A DNA stretch of 64,000 nt from Pantoea sp. WMus005 (GCF_013415305.1 NZ_JACBXU010000001.1:1488001-1552000), one strand, 5' to 3'; positions 1 to 9,099 are shown, counted from the first letter of the stretch. Notes: generated by a model from the letters alone, not told the origin. A program made the numbers and translations.

Positions 1-401
1 CCGGCGGCATCCCGGATAGCATTACTGCGCAGCACCGGGCCGACGCTGACCGCCACCGGCTTGCCGTTGATCATCAGCGTCAGCGTGCGTTCACGCGGGT
101 TACTTTCATCAAAGGCGCTGGCCGTGCCGCTGGCCCGTACAAAGACGCTTTCACGCCCGCCGGGTTTAACCGTCTGACTTTTTGCCTCCATGTCAGCCCA
201 GCTCAGCGTGTGGCTGTTTGCGCTGGTCATCACGCGCGGCTGCCAGGTCTCCTCCGCAATCTGCTGCGGCGTCTGGGTGACATAGCTGGGTTTCGCGTGC
301 GGATCCTTTGGCATGATCGGGTTACCGTCCGCATCCAGATCCACCACGGTGCAGGCGCTGAGTAACGCCATCCCGGTCAATACCGCCAGTATCCGTTTCA
401 T
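1..401 (-). CDS. DUF2291-type lipoprotein of a sugar ABC operon (partial, 3' end off window)
   Basis: The gene reads leftward from an ATG at 401 and runs off the left edge. The N-terminus MKRILAVLTGMALLSACTVV is a lipoprotein signal with lipobox LSAC, followed by a polar segment (VDLDADGNPIMPKDPHAKP). I recognise this arrangement as the DUF2291 family, a periplasmic lipoprotein usually encoded directly after a ribose/polyol-type substrate-binding protein. It starts 2 nt after the stop of the upstream binding-protein gene, so the two are surely one operon. Its biochemical role is unknown; involvement in substrate uptake is inferred only from linkage. The ABC ATPase and permease genes would be expected further left. 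Confidence 0.7.
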   Translation of the reverse strand, partial: MKRILAVLTGMALLSACTVVDLDADGNPIMPKDPHAKPSYVTQTPQQIAEETWQPRVMTSANSHTLSWADMEAKSQTVKPGGRESVFVRASGTASAFDESNPRERTLTLMINGKPVAVSVGPVLRSNAIRDAA

Positions 402-403
402 GG

Positions 404-1478
<1,075 letters not shown>

Positions 1479-1528
1479 TTGATCTTCCTGGTTAACAATA
1501 CCGGGCAGATTCAGAGAAGGAAAAACCG

Positions 1529-2485
1529 ATGGCAAAACAGGATGAACAGCGACTGATGGTGAAGATTGCCACCCTTTACTATGTCGAAGGGTTGAAGCAG
1601 TCAGAGATTGCGCAGTCGCTGACCCTATCGCAGTCGTTTGTCTCACGCATTCTTAATCGCAGCGTGAAAGAGGGTGTGGTCAAGATCAGTGTGGTGCCAC
1701 CGGCTAACGTCTATCCGGAGCTGGAAAAGGCGATTGAGCAGACTTATAACCTGCCGCAGGCGATTGTGGTGGATGTGCCGGATCAGGCGTCATCGCTGCA
1801 GATTAAGCAGGCGATTGGATCGGCGGCCGCTCACTATCTGGAAACCCGGCTGCGTAATGATGAGCTGATTGGCATTTCGTCGTGGAGCGGGACTATCCGG
1901 GCGATGGTGGATGCACTGCATCCGCTTAACAGCGCGTGCAAAGGGGTGATTCAGCTGCTGGGCGGCGTCGGGGCCAACGGCAACGTGCAGGCGACAATTC
2001 TGACGCAGAACCTGGCGGCGCTCCTGAACTGCCCCGCCTGGCTTCTGCCGTCGCAGTCGATTGAGCATTCGGTCAGCGACCGCCAGCGCCTGTCGGCCAA
2101 CGCAGAGGTGGCCGAGGTGCTGAGTAAATTTGAACAGGTCGATCTGGCGATTGTCGGCATCGGCGATCTGGAGCCGTCGGCACTGCTGCGCAATTCAGGC
2201 AACTACTACGATGGCAAAATGCTGCAGACGCTGGCGGCGCGCGGCGCGGTTGGCGATATCTGCCTGCACTATTTTGACGCCTGCGGGCAGCCGGTGCTGA
2301 AAGCCGAAGAAGATCCGGTCATTGGAATGGAGCTGGCGCAGGTGAAACAGTGTCCGCAGGTTGTGGGTCTGGCAGGTGGACGGGAGAAAGCGCAGGCGAT
2401 TCGCGGTGCGCTGCTGGGTGGCTACATCAAGGTGTTAATCATCGACTATCCCACGGCGCGGCTGCTGCTCACGCCGCAGGATTAA
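1529..2485 (+). CDS. SorC/EryD-family sugar-responsive transcriptional regulator
   Basis: The protein has 318 residues. Residues ~10-50 form a helix-turn-helix of the SorC type (YYVEGLKQSEIAQSLTLSQS, then VSRILNRSVKEGVVKI). The rest is the sugar-phosphate-binding domain typical of SorC, DeoR-like and EryD proteins, including LIGISSWSGTIRAMVDAL, GGVGANGNVQ and the late VVGLAGGREKAQAIRGAL. The start is supported by AGAAGG about 10 nt upstream. It is divergent from the substrate-binding-protein operon and most likely regulates it in response to a (phosphorylated) sugar or polyol. The inducer is unknown. It ends 7 nt from the convergent emtA stop. Confidence 0.85.
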   Translation: MAKQDEQRLMVKIATLYYVEGLKQSEIAQSLTLSQSFVSRILNRSVKEGVVKISVVPPANVYPELEKAIEQTYNLPQAIVVDVPDQASSLQIKQAIGSAAAHYLETRLRNDELIGISSWSGTIRAMVDALHPLNSACKGVIQLLGGVGANGNVQATILTQNLAALLNCPAWLLPSQSIEHSVSDRQRLSANAEVAEVLSKFEQVDLAIVGIGDLEPSALLRNSGNYYDGKMLQTLAARGAVGDICLHYFDACGQPVLKAEEDPVIGMELAQVKQCPQVVGLAGGREKAQAIRGALLGGYIKVLIIDYPTARLLLTPQD

Positions 2486-2492
2486 TCATCGA

Positions 2493-3122
2493 TCAGATGT
2501 TGCGGTAAGCCGTGGTGACTTTCCACAGATAGCGTGGTGCCTGCGCCGCCGGATGCTTGTTCTGAACATGCTGATAGAACTCATCCGGTGACATGGCGTT
2601 GATCATCGCAATGGCCCGATCGCGATCGCCAGAGAAGGTACGCAGCAACGCGCCTGCGCCGTTGGCGTAAGAGACGATAGTGGCGTAGCGCAGCGTCAGC
2701 GGATCACGAATGCCCGACAACGCGGAATTCTGCAGAATACGAATATAGGCGGTGCCGATATCGATGTTTTTGGCCGGATCGCGCAACTCCGAATTCGACG
2801 GCTGGCCACGACGTCCCAGCGTGCGATAGACTTCGCGTCCGGCAGTCGACGCTTTAATCTGCATCAGTCCCACCGCATTGGAACGGCTCACTACGCCCGG
2901 ATTTCCACCCGACTCGACACTGATAATGGCGCTGATTAACTTCTCATCAACGCCATAATGACTGGCGGCATCTTCGGTAAACATTGCCCAGGTACCATTC
3001 ACGCTGGACGGCGGTGCCTGCGTTAGCGGCGTGTTGCGTTGCTTAACGGCCTGGTGCGGTGGCTCGCTGGCACAGCCGGTCAGGAGTAACGCCGTGAGTA
3101 TAAGGTGTCGGATTTTCAGCAA
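2493..3122 (-). CDS. emtA: Membrane-bound lytic transglycosylase E (EmtA/MltE)
   Basis: This outer-membrane lipoprotein cleaves the MurNAc-GlcNAc bond of peptidoglycan endolytically, forming 1,6-anhydromuramyl products. The 209-residue protein has a lipoprotein signal (LTALLLTGCAS) and a C-terminal SLT domain. The catalytic Glu is E70 in ISAIISVESGGNP, followed by the family signatures AVGLMQIKAS and VSYANGAGALLRTFSGDR. Length and sequence match E. coli EmtA (203 aa). The most upstream initiation codon fitting the signal peptide is TTG at 3122, preceded by GAGATG; no in-frame ATG lies near. As in E. coli it lies divergently beside ldcA. Confidence 0.9.
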   Translation of the reverse strand: MLKIRHLILTALLLTGCASEPPHQAVKQRNTPLTQAPPSSVNGTWAMFTEDAASHYGVDEKLISAIISVESGGNPGVVSRSNAVGLMQIKASTAGREVYRTLGRRGQPSNSELRDPAKNIDIGTAYIRILQNSALSGIRDPLTLRYATIVSYANGAGALLRTFSGDRDRAIAMINAMSPDEFYQHVQNKHPAAQAPRYLWKVTTAYRNI

Positions 3123-3283
3123 TTTTTCATCTCGTGGCTGTGGTAGCGAATGCTATCATACCCATGCAGCCTGAGAGCAAAATTACCGTTTATCCTAAAT
3201 GCACGAAAATGCGGCGCGTACCGTGACTTCAGCGGGGCTTTTCGCCATCATCGCCGTAAGTCAGACGCTCACAGCAGGAAAGT

Positions 3284-4210
3284 ATGATGATTTCACGTTC
3301 AATTCGTCTTATCTCCCCCTCCGGTTACTGTCACAACCAGCCTGCGGCACTGCAGGGTATTGCGCGACTGCGCGCGGCGGGCCATCAGGTAGAGAACGCG
3401 CAGGTGATCACCCGCCGTTTTCAGCGTTTCGCAGGCACAGACGCAGAGCGCCTCGCAGATATCAACCAGCTTGCCAGCCTCAGCACCCTGCCCGACGTGG
3501 TGCTGGCGGTACGTGGCGGCTACGGAGCCAGCCGGTTACTGGAATCCATCGACTACATCGGCCTGCAGCGCCGTCTGCTGAATCAGCCGGTAGCGCTGTG
3601 CGGCCACAGCGATTTCACCGTGATTCAGCTGGCGTTACTGGCGCAGGTCGGCCTGATTACTTTTAGCGCGCCGATGCTGGCAGGTAACTTCGGTGCCGCG
3701 ACCTTATCTGAATTTACCCTTCACCACTTCTGGCAGGCACTGACATCACCTACAGTAGAGGTGAAATGGCAGAGCGAAACGCCAGATCAGGGCGAATGGC
3801 GGGGCACGCTGTGGGGCGGAAATCTGGCGATGATCTGCTCTCTGATTGGCACGCCGTGGATGCCGCAGATCGACAACGGCATTCTGGTAATCGAGGATGT
3901 GAATGAGCATCCGTTCCGCATTGAACGCATGCTGATACAACTGCAGCAGAGCGGCATTCTGGCGCGCCAGCGGGCGATCGTTACCGGCAGCTTCACCAGC
4001 ACGGCCCTGACTGAGTATGACAATGGATTTGACTTCAATACCGTCTGGCAGCACGTGCGTGATATCACCGGTCTGCCGGTGATCAGTGGATTAGATTTTG
4101 GTCATGCCGCGGACACCGTCACACTGCCGCTGGGCGCCAGCGCACGATTAGCGGTCAACCAGGGCAACGCCCATTTGCAGGCGACCGGGCATCCCGCCCT
4201 GCGGGAATAG
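3284..4210 (+). CDS. ldcA: Murein tetrapeptide LD-carboxypeptidase
   Basis: This cytoplasmic serine peptidase of family S66 removes the terminal D-Ala from muropeptide tetrapeptides during murein recycling. The 308-residue protein carries the nucleophile S109 in ALCGHSDFT, the Glu of the Ser-Glu-His triad at E204 (VIEDVNEHPFRIERML), and the His at H274 (LDFGHAADT). The N-terminal LISPSG and AVRGGYGASRLL motifs are also typical. The start ATG at 3284 has AGGAAAG upstream; the adjacent ATG at 3287 is an equivalent choice. It is divergent from emtA, a pairing conserved in enterobacteria that links two murein-turnover enzymes. Confidence 0.93.
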   Translation: MMISRSIRLISPSGYCHNQPAALQGIARLRAAGHQVENAQVITRRFQRFAGTDAERLADINQLASLSTLPDVVLAVRGGYGASRLLESIDYIGLQRRLLNQPVALCGHSDFTVIQLALLAQVGLITFSAPMLAGNFGAATLSEFTLHHFWQALTSPTVEVKWQSETPDQGEWRGTLWGGNLAMICSLIGTPWMPQIDNGILVIEDVNEHPFRIERMLIQLQQSGILARQRAIVTGSFTSTALTEYDNGFDFNTVWQHVRDITGLPVISGLDFGHAADTVTLPLGASARLAVNQGNAHLQATGHPALRE

Positions 4211-4232
4211 AGAGCGTTTCAGGAGATCGACA

Positions 4233-4895
4233 TTGAAGCCGTTGTATGACGATTTGTGGATCTCAACCCCGGAATTTCCGGTGGAAGATGCCGTTAATGA
4301 CCTGATGATGCATGGCTTTATGCTGCGTCATCCTCGCGGCAATCTGCTGATTGGCCGCATAGAAAACCCACTTGATCATGAAGTGATTGCCGAGTCCGGT
4401 GGTGCCATTCGCCACTATCTGACTCACTGGCACGAATCCGCACCCGGTGCGGCAGTGATCCAGCAGCGCTTTAGCAGCGCGCTGTATTGCCATAGCCGAT
4501 CGCTGGGCCCTATCAGCCGTTTTGCTGAGCCAGATGACACCTTTACGCACCAGGAAACGCACTTCGGAGATTTCCATCTGCTGCCAACACCTGGACATAC
4601 GCCTGGCAGCTGCAGCTATCTCTATAGCTCGCCGCTGGGGCTGACCTATCTGTTTGTTGGCGATGCCGTGACGCGTTCTCATGACAACTGGATCTCGGTG
4701 CTGGTGCCGGACAGTAATCCGGCTGAGCTAAGCCAGACGCTGGAGTTTTATCGATCGCTGCGTCCCGACGTGGTGCTGATGAGTACCACGCGCGGGCATC
4801 TCTCCTGGAAAAAAGTCACGCTGCAAAGCTGGCTGGCGGCGATTGATGAAGCAGAACAGCATCCGCTGGATTTGCGTGAGAAGCCGATATTCTGA
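4233..4895 (+). CDS. Metallo-beta-lactamase-fold protein with a degenerate metal site
   Basis: The 220-residue protein initiates at TTG 4233, chosen because AGGAG sits 7 nt upstream and no ATG fits. It has MBL-fold landmarks: LTHWHESAPG (residues 63-72), LPTPGHTPGSCSYLY and LFVGDAVT. The canonical HxHxDH metal motif reads H65-W-H67-E-S-A, so the Asp and His of the second metal site are replaced by Ser and Ala. It may bind one metal or work differently from typical glyoxalase II-like hydrolases. It follows ldcA by 22 nt and may be co-transcribed. The substrate is unknown. Its stop directly abuts the stop of the convergent GNAT gene. Confidence 0.75.
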   Translation: MKPLYDDLWISTPEFPVEDAVNDLMMHGFMLRHPRGNLLIGRIENPLDHEVIAESGGAIRHYLTHWHESAPGAAVIQQRFSSALYCHSRSLGPISRFAEPDDTFTHQETHFGDFHLLPTPGHTPGSCSYLYSSPLGLTYLFVGDAVTRSHDNWISVLVPDSNPAELSQTLEFYRSLRPDVVLMSTTRGHLSWKKVTLQSWLAAIDEAEQHPLDLREKPIF

Positions 4896-5309
4896 TTACA
4901 AATGTTTAGTCAGATAGTGCCGCTGATGATGATCCACGTAGTCCGCCAGCGTGAGCCGCAGGGTGTAGCCGCGTTTTTCATAAAACGGCCGCGCCTGAAA
5001 ACTGGTGGTATCGACCTGTGCATAGCGGCAGCCGCGATCCCGCGCCTCCTGCTCGGCGGCCTGCATCAGTTTGCTGCCTGCACCCTGCCCGCGTAGCGCC
5101 TCACTCACCCACAGCATATCAATGCGCAGCCAGCTGCCGGTGGTTGAGCCGGTCAGTCCGGCCAGCTTTCTGCCCTGCTCATCACGAATAAACACCCCAA
5201 TCGACCTGATCACATCCACATCAAAAAATTTGCTGTTATACGCATTCAGGCCAAGACGGACCTCATCCAGATCCTGCGCGGTAACATTGTCGGTAATCTC
5301 AGGTTGCAT
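4896..5309 (-). CDS. GNAT-family N-acetyltransferase
   Basis: The protein has 137 residues and a GNAT fold. The acetyl-CoA-binding motif is RGQGAGSKLMQAAEQEARDR (residues ~79-98), preceded by IDMLWVSEALR and followed by AQVDTTSFQARPFYEKRGY, the motif B and C elements of the superfamily. No signal peptide is present, so it should be cytoplasmic. The acceptor is unknown; candidates range from small amines to protein N-termini. It is the downstream member of a possible minus-strand pair with the small secreted protein at 5324-5707 (14-nt gap). Confidence 0.85.
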   Translation of the reverse strand: MQPEITDNVTAQDLDEVRLGLNAYNSKFFDVDVIRSIGVFIRDEQGRKLAGLTGSTTGSWLRIDMLWVSEALRGQGAGSKLMQAAEQEARDRGCRYAQVDTTSFQARPFYEKRGYTLRLTLADYVDHHQRHYLTKHL

Positions 5310-5323
5310 AGTGGCTCCCGGGG

Positions 5324-5707
5324 TTAACTGTCGGAACGCTGACGATCGTCGTAGTGCTCCAGGCTCAATGCATCCACATCGCGTTTTTCGGTGCGGCTGC
5401 AGGGCAGCAGTTTATCGCTATCACGGTAGACAAAGAAGGTCGCCTGGGTGCGCTGGTTCACAATCAGCTGATCGCCATTGCGAAAGCGGGTAATCGCGAC
5501 CTGATCGCCCGCCTCCAGGCGGGTACGCTGCTGACCTGCGGCAATCTGGAAGTGGTTGTCAGGCCACATCAGCGTCGTTAAACCATATTCGGCACGTGAT
5601 ACGGTCATGGTCGCCCGGCCTGGACAGTTAAGCTGAAATTCGGTTTCGCTCCAGGCGGGTGCGATGTGACAGGCCAGCAGGCCCAGGGCAATTAACGCTG
5701 CCTTCAT
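5324..5707 (-). CDS. Small exported protein of unknown function
   Basis: The 127-residue protein has a clear Sec signal peptide (MKAALIALGLLACHIAPAWS, cleavage before ETEF) and is predicted periplasmic. The mature part is short and beta-rich with two cysteines (in LNCPGRA and LLPCSRTEK) that could form a disulphide. I do not recognise a family. It precedes the GNAT gene on the same strand by 14 nt; no functional link is evident. Confidence 0.65.
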   Translation of the reverse strand: MKAALIALGLLACHIAPAWSETEFQLNCPGRATMTVSRAEYGLTTLMWPDNHFQIAAGQQRTRLEAGDQVAITRFRNGDQLIVNQRTQATFFVYRDSDKLLPCSRTEKRDVDALSLEHYDDRQRSDS

Positions 5708-5849
5708 GCTGTGTCTCCGCTGATTTTATTAGGGATTTTGAGCTTAACACATGAAATGCAGATGCGTGGCGTCAGGGAAATGAAACTAAGACCATTAAAA
5801 GATGGAATTGCCGTGCGAAAAAAGCTGAAAGTTGAGAAAATATAAAGTA

Positions 5850-5886
5850 ATCCGGCCAGCCTGACAGACTGCCCTGCTGGCCGGAT
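5850..5886 (-). terminator. Perfect 11-bp hairpin after the small gene at 5892
   Basis: ATCCGGCCAGC (5850-5860) pairs perfectly with GCTGGCCGGAT (5876-5886) around a 15-nt loop. On the minus strand it follows the stop at 5892 by 6 nt and is trailed by a T-rich stretch (TTACTTTATATTTT), so it is probably a weak intrinsic terminator. Confidence 0.6.
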
Positions 5887-5891
5887 AGTGA

Positions 5892-6074
5892 TTATTCAGC
5901 GGCCACCTCAGCGGCCACTAACATCAGCGCCAGCCCGGCATTCTCGGTATCATAAGCCTGCATCGCTGCACGAATATCCGCGGAACACGCGATCACCTGT
6001 TGCTTCTTTTCGGCTTCTAACTGGTCAATCGCATGCCGAATAATCATTAGACTTGCTTCTTCTTCTTTCATCAT
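5892..6074 (-). CDS. Small acidic helical protein of unknown function
   Basis: The 60-residue protein begins MMKEEEASLMIIRHAIDQ and ends LALMLVAAEVAAE. It is predicted mostly alpha-helical, with no signal peptide. The closing pattern (a tyrosine/aspartate turn, then LALMLVAAEVAAE) is like small cytoplasmic proteins I have seen annotated as hypothetical, but I cannot name a family. GGGA lies a few bases upstream of the two ATG codons, and a strong hairpin follows the stop; both favour a real gene. Confidence 0.5.
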   Translation of the reverse strand: MMKEEEASLMIIRHAIDQLEAEKKQQVIACSADIRAAMQAYDTENAGLALMLVAAEVAAE

Positions 6075-6285
6075 TTATCCCTGAATTTGCCTAAGTGGTG
6101 CGCAAAGGAGCAAAGAATAACGTTTAATGATAAGCAAAGTCACCCCTTTACATTCCTGTTGCTTAACCTTTAAACAAATCACAAACCGGAAGCGTAGCCG
6201 AAACTGCTATGATTAGGGGATTGAGGGCGTGGAAGGATAGACTCTGCGCCAGAAAACTCCCAGGGATTGAAGCAGGTAAAAAATC

Positions 6286-6615
6286 ATGATGCGATTCAGC
6301 ATTTTTATCCTTATCGCGATGCTGACTGGATGTTCATCTGGCCCGAAAGGGGTGGAATGTCCAGGTGAGGTCTCGACAATTTATGGCCAGTCGATGGGGC
6401 AAACCCAGGGCGTGATTTTTGATCTGGTTAACAGCTTCACCGTCACCCGGGATAATGTCAGCGTGAAGAGTGGTCCGCTGCAGTCGCTGGATCGGTTTAA
6501 ATATGTCCCGTCTGCGGTGACACCTGAAGGCTTCTATGCACAGCGCTTGTCAGATAAGCAGTTCCGCCTGATTAATCCTTACCAGAACACCCAAATCACC
6601 TGGACCTGTCCATAA
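6286..6615 (+). CDS. Small lipoprotein of unknown function
   Basis: The protein has 109 residues with a lipoprotein signal (MMRFSIFILIAMLTGCSS, lipobox LTGC). Position +2 after the lipidated Cys is Ser, so outer-membrane sorting by Lol is expected. The mature domain has two further cysteines (VECPGE and the C-terminal TWTCP), possibly disulphide-linked. No family is recognised. Two adjacent ATG codons (6286, 6289) are possible starts. Confidence 0.6.
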   Translation: MMRFSIFILIAMLTGCSSGPKGVECPGEVSTIYGQSMGQTQGVIFDLVNSFTVTRDNVSVKSGPLQSLDRFKYVPSAVTPEGFYAQRLSDKQFRLINPYQNTQITWTCP

Positions 6616-6676
6616 GGGATGAATCCTGCTGCCAGATGGTTTATTGTCAGGAAACGTCAAGCAGCAGGTCTCCCCG

Positions 6677-7234
6677 ATGGAAAAGCGTCTGGATAACAAC
6701 GGTTATATCGACTTCCCCTTCCCTGCCACCCGCAATGCGGACGGCTCTGTAAATCCATGTGGCTTTGATCTGACGCTGGAAACCGGTCGCCTTGAAGAGA
6801 TCGCGGTGCTGAACCGCTCAGCGAATCTGCGGCGGCTGGTTGAGGAGATCAATTTGCAGGAGGGGCTATTTATGACGCTGGCCTGCGACTGGCGGCAGCA
6901 GACCGATGCGGTCTGTGGCTTTGTTGATGTGGCTTTTCGTCCCGATCTGCCGCAACACGGGCACGAGGAGGCACTGCAGCTGGAAGCGAGTTTTTACCGC
7001 TACCTTAGCGGGCAGGAGAAGCAACATCAGATGCCTGCGGAGACGCTGGTCAATTATGCCCGTTCGGTTCTGGACTGGAGCTGGTCGCCGCTGCGTCAGC
7101 GTCAGCGCAATTATGAAAAGATCACCATACAGTTCTATTGTCCGCAGGCGGATGACGCCGAATGGTGTTTTGATCATCTGCGTCATTTCCTGGTGAGCGT
7201 TTATCCGGCCTGCGTCGCTGCCCGTTCACTCTGA
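6677..7234 (+). CDS. Conserved-looking protein of unknown function
   Basis: This is a 185-residue soluble protein (MEKRLDNNGYIDFPF... to ...YPACVAARSL). I prefer ATG 6677, which has AGCAGG upstream, over the in-frame TTG at 6644. The sequence is rich in Trp and aromatic residues (DWRQQ, VLDWSWSPLRQRQRNYEK, AEWCFDHLRHFL) and has no signal peptide or membrane segment. It lies 24 nt before the exported Ppx/GppA-like gene on the same strand. I cannot assign a family. Confidence 0.55.
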   Translation: MEKRLDNNGYIDFPFPATRNADGSVNPCGFDLTLETGRLEEIAVLNRSANLRRLVEEINLQEGLFMTLACDWRQQTDAVCGFVDVAFRPDLPQHGHEEALQLEASFYRYLSGQEKQHQMPAETLVNYARSVLDWSWSPLRQRQRNYEKITIQFYCPQADDAEWCFDHLRHFLVSVYPACVAARSL

Positions 7235-7258
7235 ATTCCCTCTGCTCCCGGAGTCGCT

Positions 7259-8269
7259 ATGCGTTCTGCTGCGCTGTCTGTTTTCACGCTGTTCTGCTCC
7301 CTGCTTTTTACTACTGCGGCCCAGGCCGATCACTGCCAGCAAATTCGCGCCGGTCTGGACATCGGTTCCGGCACGACCAAAATAGCGGTGGCCCGCGTCA
7401 ACGTCTGTCAGCTACGCATCGAAAAAGTGCTGTATCAGGATCAGCGCGCCATAGCCTGGAATGACGCTTTGGCTCATTCTGCGGATAACCAGCTCAATCC
7501 GGCGATCACTCAGGAAGGCGCTGCCGCTCTCCAGCAGTTAGTTGAGCACGCACAGCGCTTTCATCCCCAGCGAATCAGCGGCGTAGCCACGGCGGTGTTC
7601 CGCAACGCCAGCAACGGTCAGGCCGTCATTGACGCGTTGCAGCGCCAGAGCGATGCGCACATCAGCATTATTTCGCAGCAGCAGGAGGCGAAACTCGGTT
7701 TTCTTTCTGCTAAAGCTGCGCTGAACGATCCGTCGATTCGTGATGAGCAGTTGCTGGTCTGGGATATTGGCGGCGGGTCAATGCAGATGACCACCTGGCG
7801 ACAGCAGGCGGGCAAGCCGGTGGCCGATATCTATCAGGGCAAACTGGCCTCGGTGACACTGAAAAATTTTATTCTGACGGTGCTGAAGAACACCCCGGAG
7901 GCCAGTTCTCCCAATCCGATTGGCTCGTGGCGACAGTCGGTGCTGCGCTTTGTGCAGTTTTACGCGGCTAATGAGGTCAGCCCGCAGATTAAACAGGATG
8001 TGGCGAGCAGACGGGTGATTGGCATCGGGGGCGTGCACGGTTTTTCTATTCGCAATCAGCTACCGGGCAAACCCAGCCGCTATACGCTGGCGGCATTAAG
8101 CAAGCTGTCGCAGCAGCAGGTCTGGAAAGGCGACAGCGAGCTGTCTGGCGACTACCGTACCACCGACGTCAGCAACCTGTTGCTGGTGGAAGGCTATATG
8201 CAGGCGCTGAAAATCAATGAGGTCACGATTGTTGAGGCCAGCCTGATTCAGGGCGTGCTGCTGCAGTAG
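7259..8269 (+). CDS. Exported Ppx/GppA-family phosphatase-like protein
   Basis: The 336-residue protein has the ASKHA fold of exopolyphosphatase/guanosine pentaphosphatase enzymes. The first phosphate loop is DIGSGTTK (residues 34-41), the second DIGGGSMQ (169-176), and the likely catalytic Glu is E143 in QQQEAKLGFLSA. Unlike cytoplasmic Ppx and GppA it begins with a Sec signal peptide (MRSAALSVFTLFCSLLFTTAAQA, cleavage before DHCQ), so it should act in the periplasm. At ~313 mature residues it covers only the two N-terminal ASKHA domains and lacks the C-terminal HD-like domains of E. coli Ppx. A periplasmic polyphosphate or nucleotide phosphatase is possible, but the substrate is inferred. 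Confidence 0.75.
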   Translation: MRSAALSVFTLFCSLLFTTAAQADHCQQIRAGLDIGSGTTKIAVARVNVCQLRIEKVLYQDQRAIAWNDALAHSADNQLNPAITQEGAAALQQLVEHAQRFHPQRISGVATAVFRNASNGQAVIDALQRQSDAHISIISQQQEAKLGFLSAKAALNDPSIRDEQLLVWDIGGGSMQMTTWRQQAGKPVADIYQGKLASVTLKNFILTVLKNTPEASSPNPIGSWRQSVLRFVQFYAANEVSPQIKQDVASRRVIGIGGVHGFSIRNQLPGKPSRYTLAALSKLSQQQVWKGDSELSGDYRTTDVSNLLLVEGYMQALKINEVTIVEASLIQGVLLQ

Positions 8270-8285
8270 CGCGGCCCTCTTTCCT

Positions 8286-8498
8286 CTATACCTCGTGTTT
8301 GACCAGCCGGATGGCATGATCCAGCATCCGCTGCTCATCCCGCTCACTGTGGGCACGCTGCTGTCGGGTACGTTTGAGCAGGTCGTAGATTTCGCCACGT
8401 CGGGTGTCATGGCCGCGTTCCATTAGCACAATCACTGCATCGCCAATCACCCGACAGACTTCGTCATAGTCGTCATCACTCAGTGCATCACGTTTCAT
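8286..8498 (-). CDS. Small FumD/YdhZ-like protein
   Basis: This 70-residue protein starts at ATG 8498, because GGAGGAGAA precedes it at ideal spacing. The pattern DEVCRVIGDAVIVLMERG...EIYDLL...SERDEQRML aligns by eye with E. coli FumD (YdhZ), a small protein with MCRVVGKVVLEM and a C-terminal SELEKQAM segment. The function of that family is not settled despite reported fumarase activity. It converges on the Ppx/GppA-like gene 16 nt away. Similarity was judged by eye only. Confidence 0.6.
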   Translation of the reverse strand: MKRDALSDDDYDEVCRVIGDAVIVLMERGHDTRRGEIYDLLKRTRQQRAHSERDEQRMLDHAIRLVKHEV

Positions 8499-8645
8499 CG
8501 CTTCTCCTCCGGCTTTGGTTGCCTGTGCCGCCATTTCAAAGGCTAGACAGGAAATGGCGGGGCCGCAATCATCGCGCCATTAACAGCCAGAAATGATTTT
8601 TTAGCCCGATATTCCTCTCTGGAAGAGCAGAATTCACTATCTTTG

Positions 8646-8653
8646 CTACGCTT
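8646..8653 (+). promoter_or_regulatory. Sigma-S-like -10 element of the CsbD-like gene
   Basis: TTG-CTACGCTT lies 33 nt before the CsbD-like start codon. CTAC(A/G)CTT with a preceding TG is the extended -10 preferred by RpoS, which fits the stress-associated CsbD and ElaB/YqjD families. No convincing -35 is seen, as is common for RpoS promoters. Confidence 0.4.
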
Positions 8654-8685
8654 TGAGGGTCTCACTCAAAACCAAGGAGCAATAA

Positions 8686-8934
8686 ATGTCAGGAAAAATC
8701 GAAGATAAAGTAAAAGAAGCCGCTGGCGCAGTTCAGGAACAATGGGGTGCAGCAACCGGTTCATCTGAGCATCAGGCTAAAGGCGCAGCACGCCGTTACA
8801 CCAACCAGGCAAGCTATGCTGCCCGCGATGCTGCTGACTGTATCAAGGATCAGGTTCAATCCAATCCTGTTGCAGGTCTGGCCGTTGCTGCAGGCGTTGG
8901 CGTATTTATCGGCTTCCTGCTGGGCCGCAAGTAA
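8686..8934 (+). CDS. CsbD-like protein with YqjD/ElaB-type membrane anchor
   Basis: The 82-residue protein begins MSGKIEDKVKEAAGAVQEQW, the start of CsbD-family stress proteins. It ends with NPVAGLAVAAGVGVFIGFLLGRK, the C-terminal anchor helix plus GRR/GRK tail of ElaB/YqjD (DUF883) proteins that associate with ribosomes and the inner membrane. It looks like a short hybrid of the two families. AAGGAG is 6 nt upstream of the ATG, and an intrinsic terminator follows 20 nt after the stop, so it is a monocistronic unit. RpoS control is inferred from the family and the -10 element. Confidence 0.8.
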   Translation: MSGKIEDKVKEAAGAVQEQWGAATGSSEHQAKGAARRYTNQASYAARDAADCIKDQVQSNPVAGLAVAAGVGVFIGFLLGRK

Positions 8935-8954
8935 TAGCGCTGAACGTCAACAGA

Positions 8955-8983
8955 ACGGGAGCCAATGGCTTCCGTTTTTTTTT
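8955..8983 (+). terminator. Intrinsic terminator of the CsbD-like gene
   Basis: ACGGGAGCC (8955-8963) pairs with GGCTTCCGT (8967-8975) with one G-U wobble, and nine T residues follow. It lies directly after the CsbD-like stop. Confidence 0.85.
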
Positions 8984-9054
8984 CGCCCGATGCGCCTCGT
9001 CCGCTGAGAAACATCTGAAAGATAAGCCTTATCAGGTCAGCTCGCGGTGAGATT

Positions 9055-9063
9055 CTATGCTTA
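9055..9063 (+). promoter_or_regulatory. Sigma-S-like -10 element (CTATGCTTA) of the small lipoprotein gene
   Basis: TTCTATGCTTAG lies 36 nt upstream of the small lipoprotein start and closely matches the RpoS-preferred CTAYACTTA. The neighbouring CsbD-like gene has a similar element, so both may be stationary-phase genes. Confidence 0.4.
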
Positions 9064-9099
9064 GTTACGTTCTCTTTCTGACAACATCAAGGTGACCTT

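Noticed and set aside
3199-3666. Plus-strand frame overlapping the start of ldcA
   Set aside because: Out of frame with ldcA, which has the full catalytic triad; the overlap is a chance frame.
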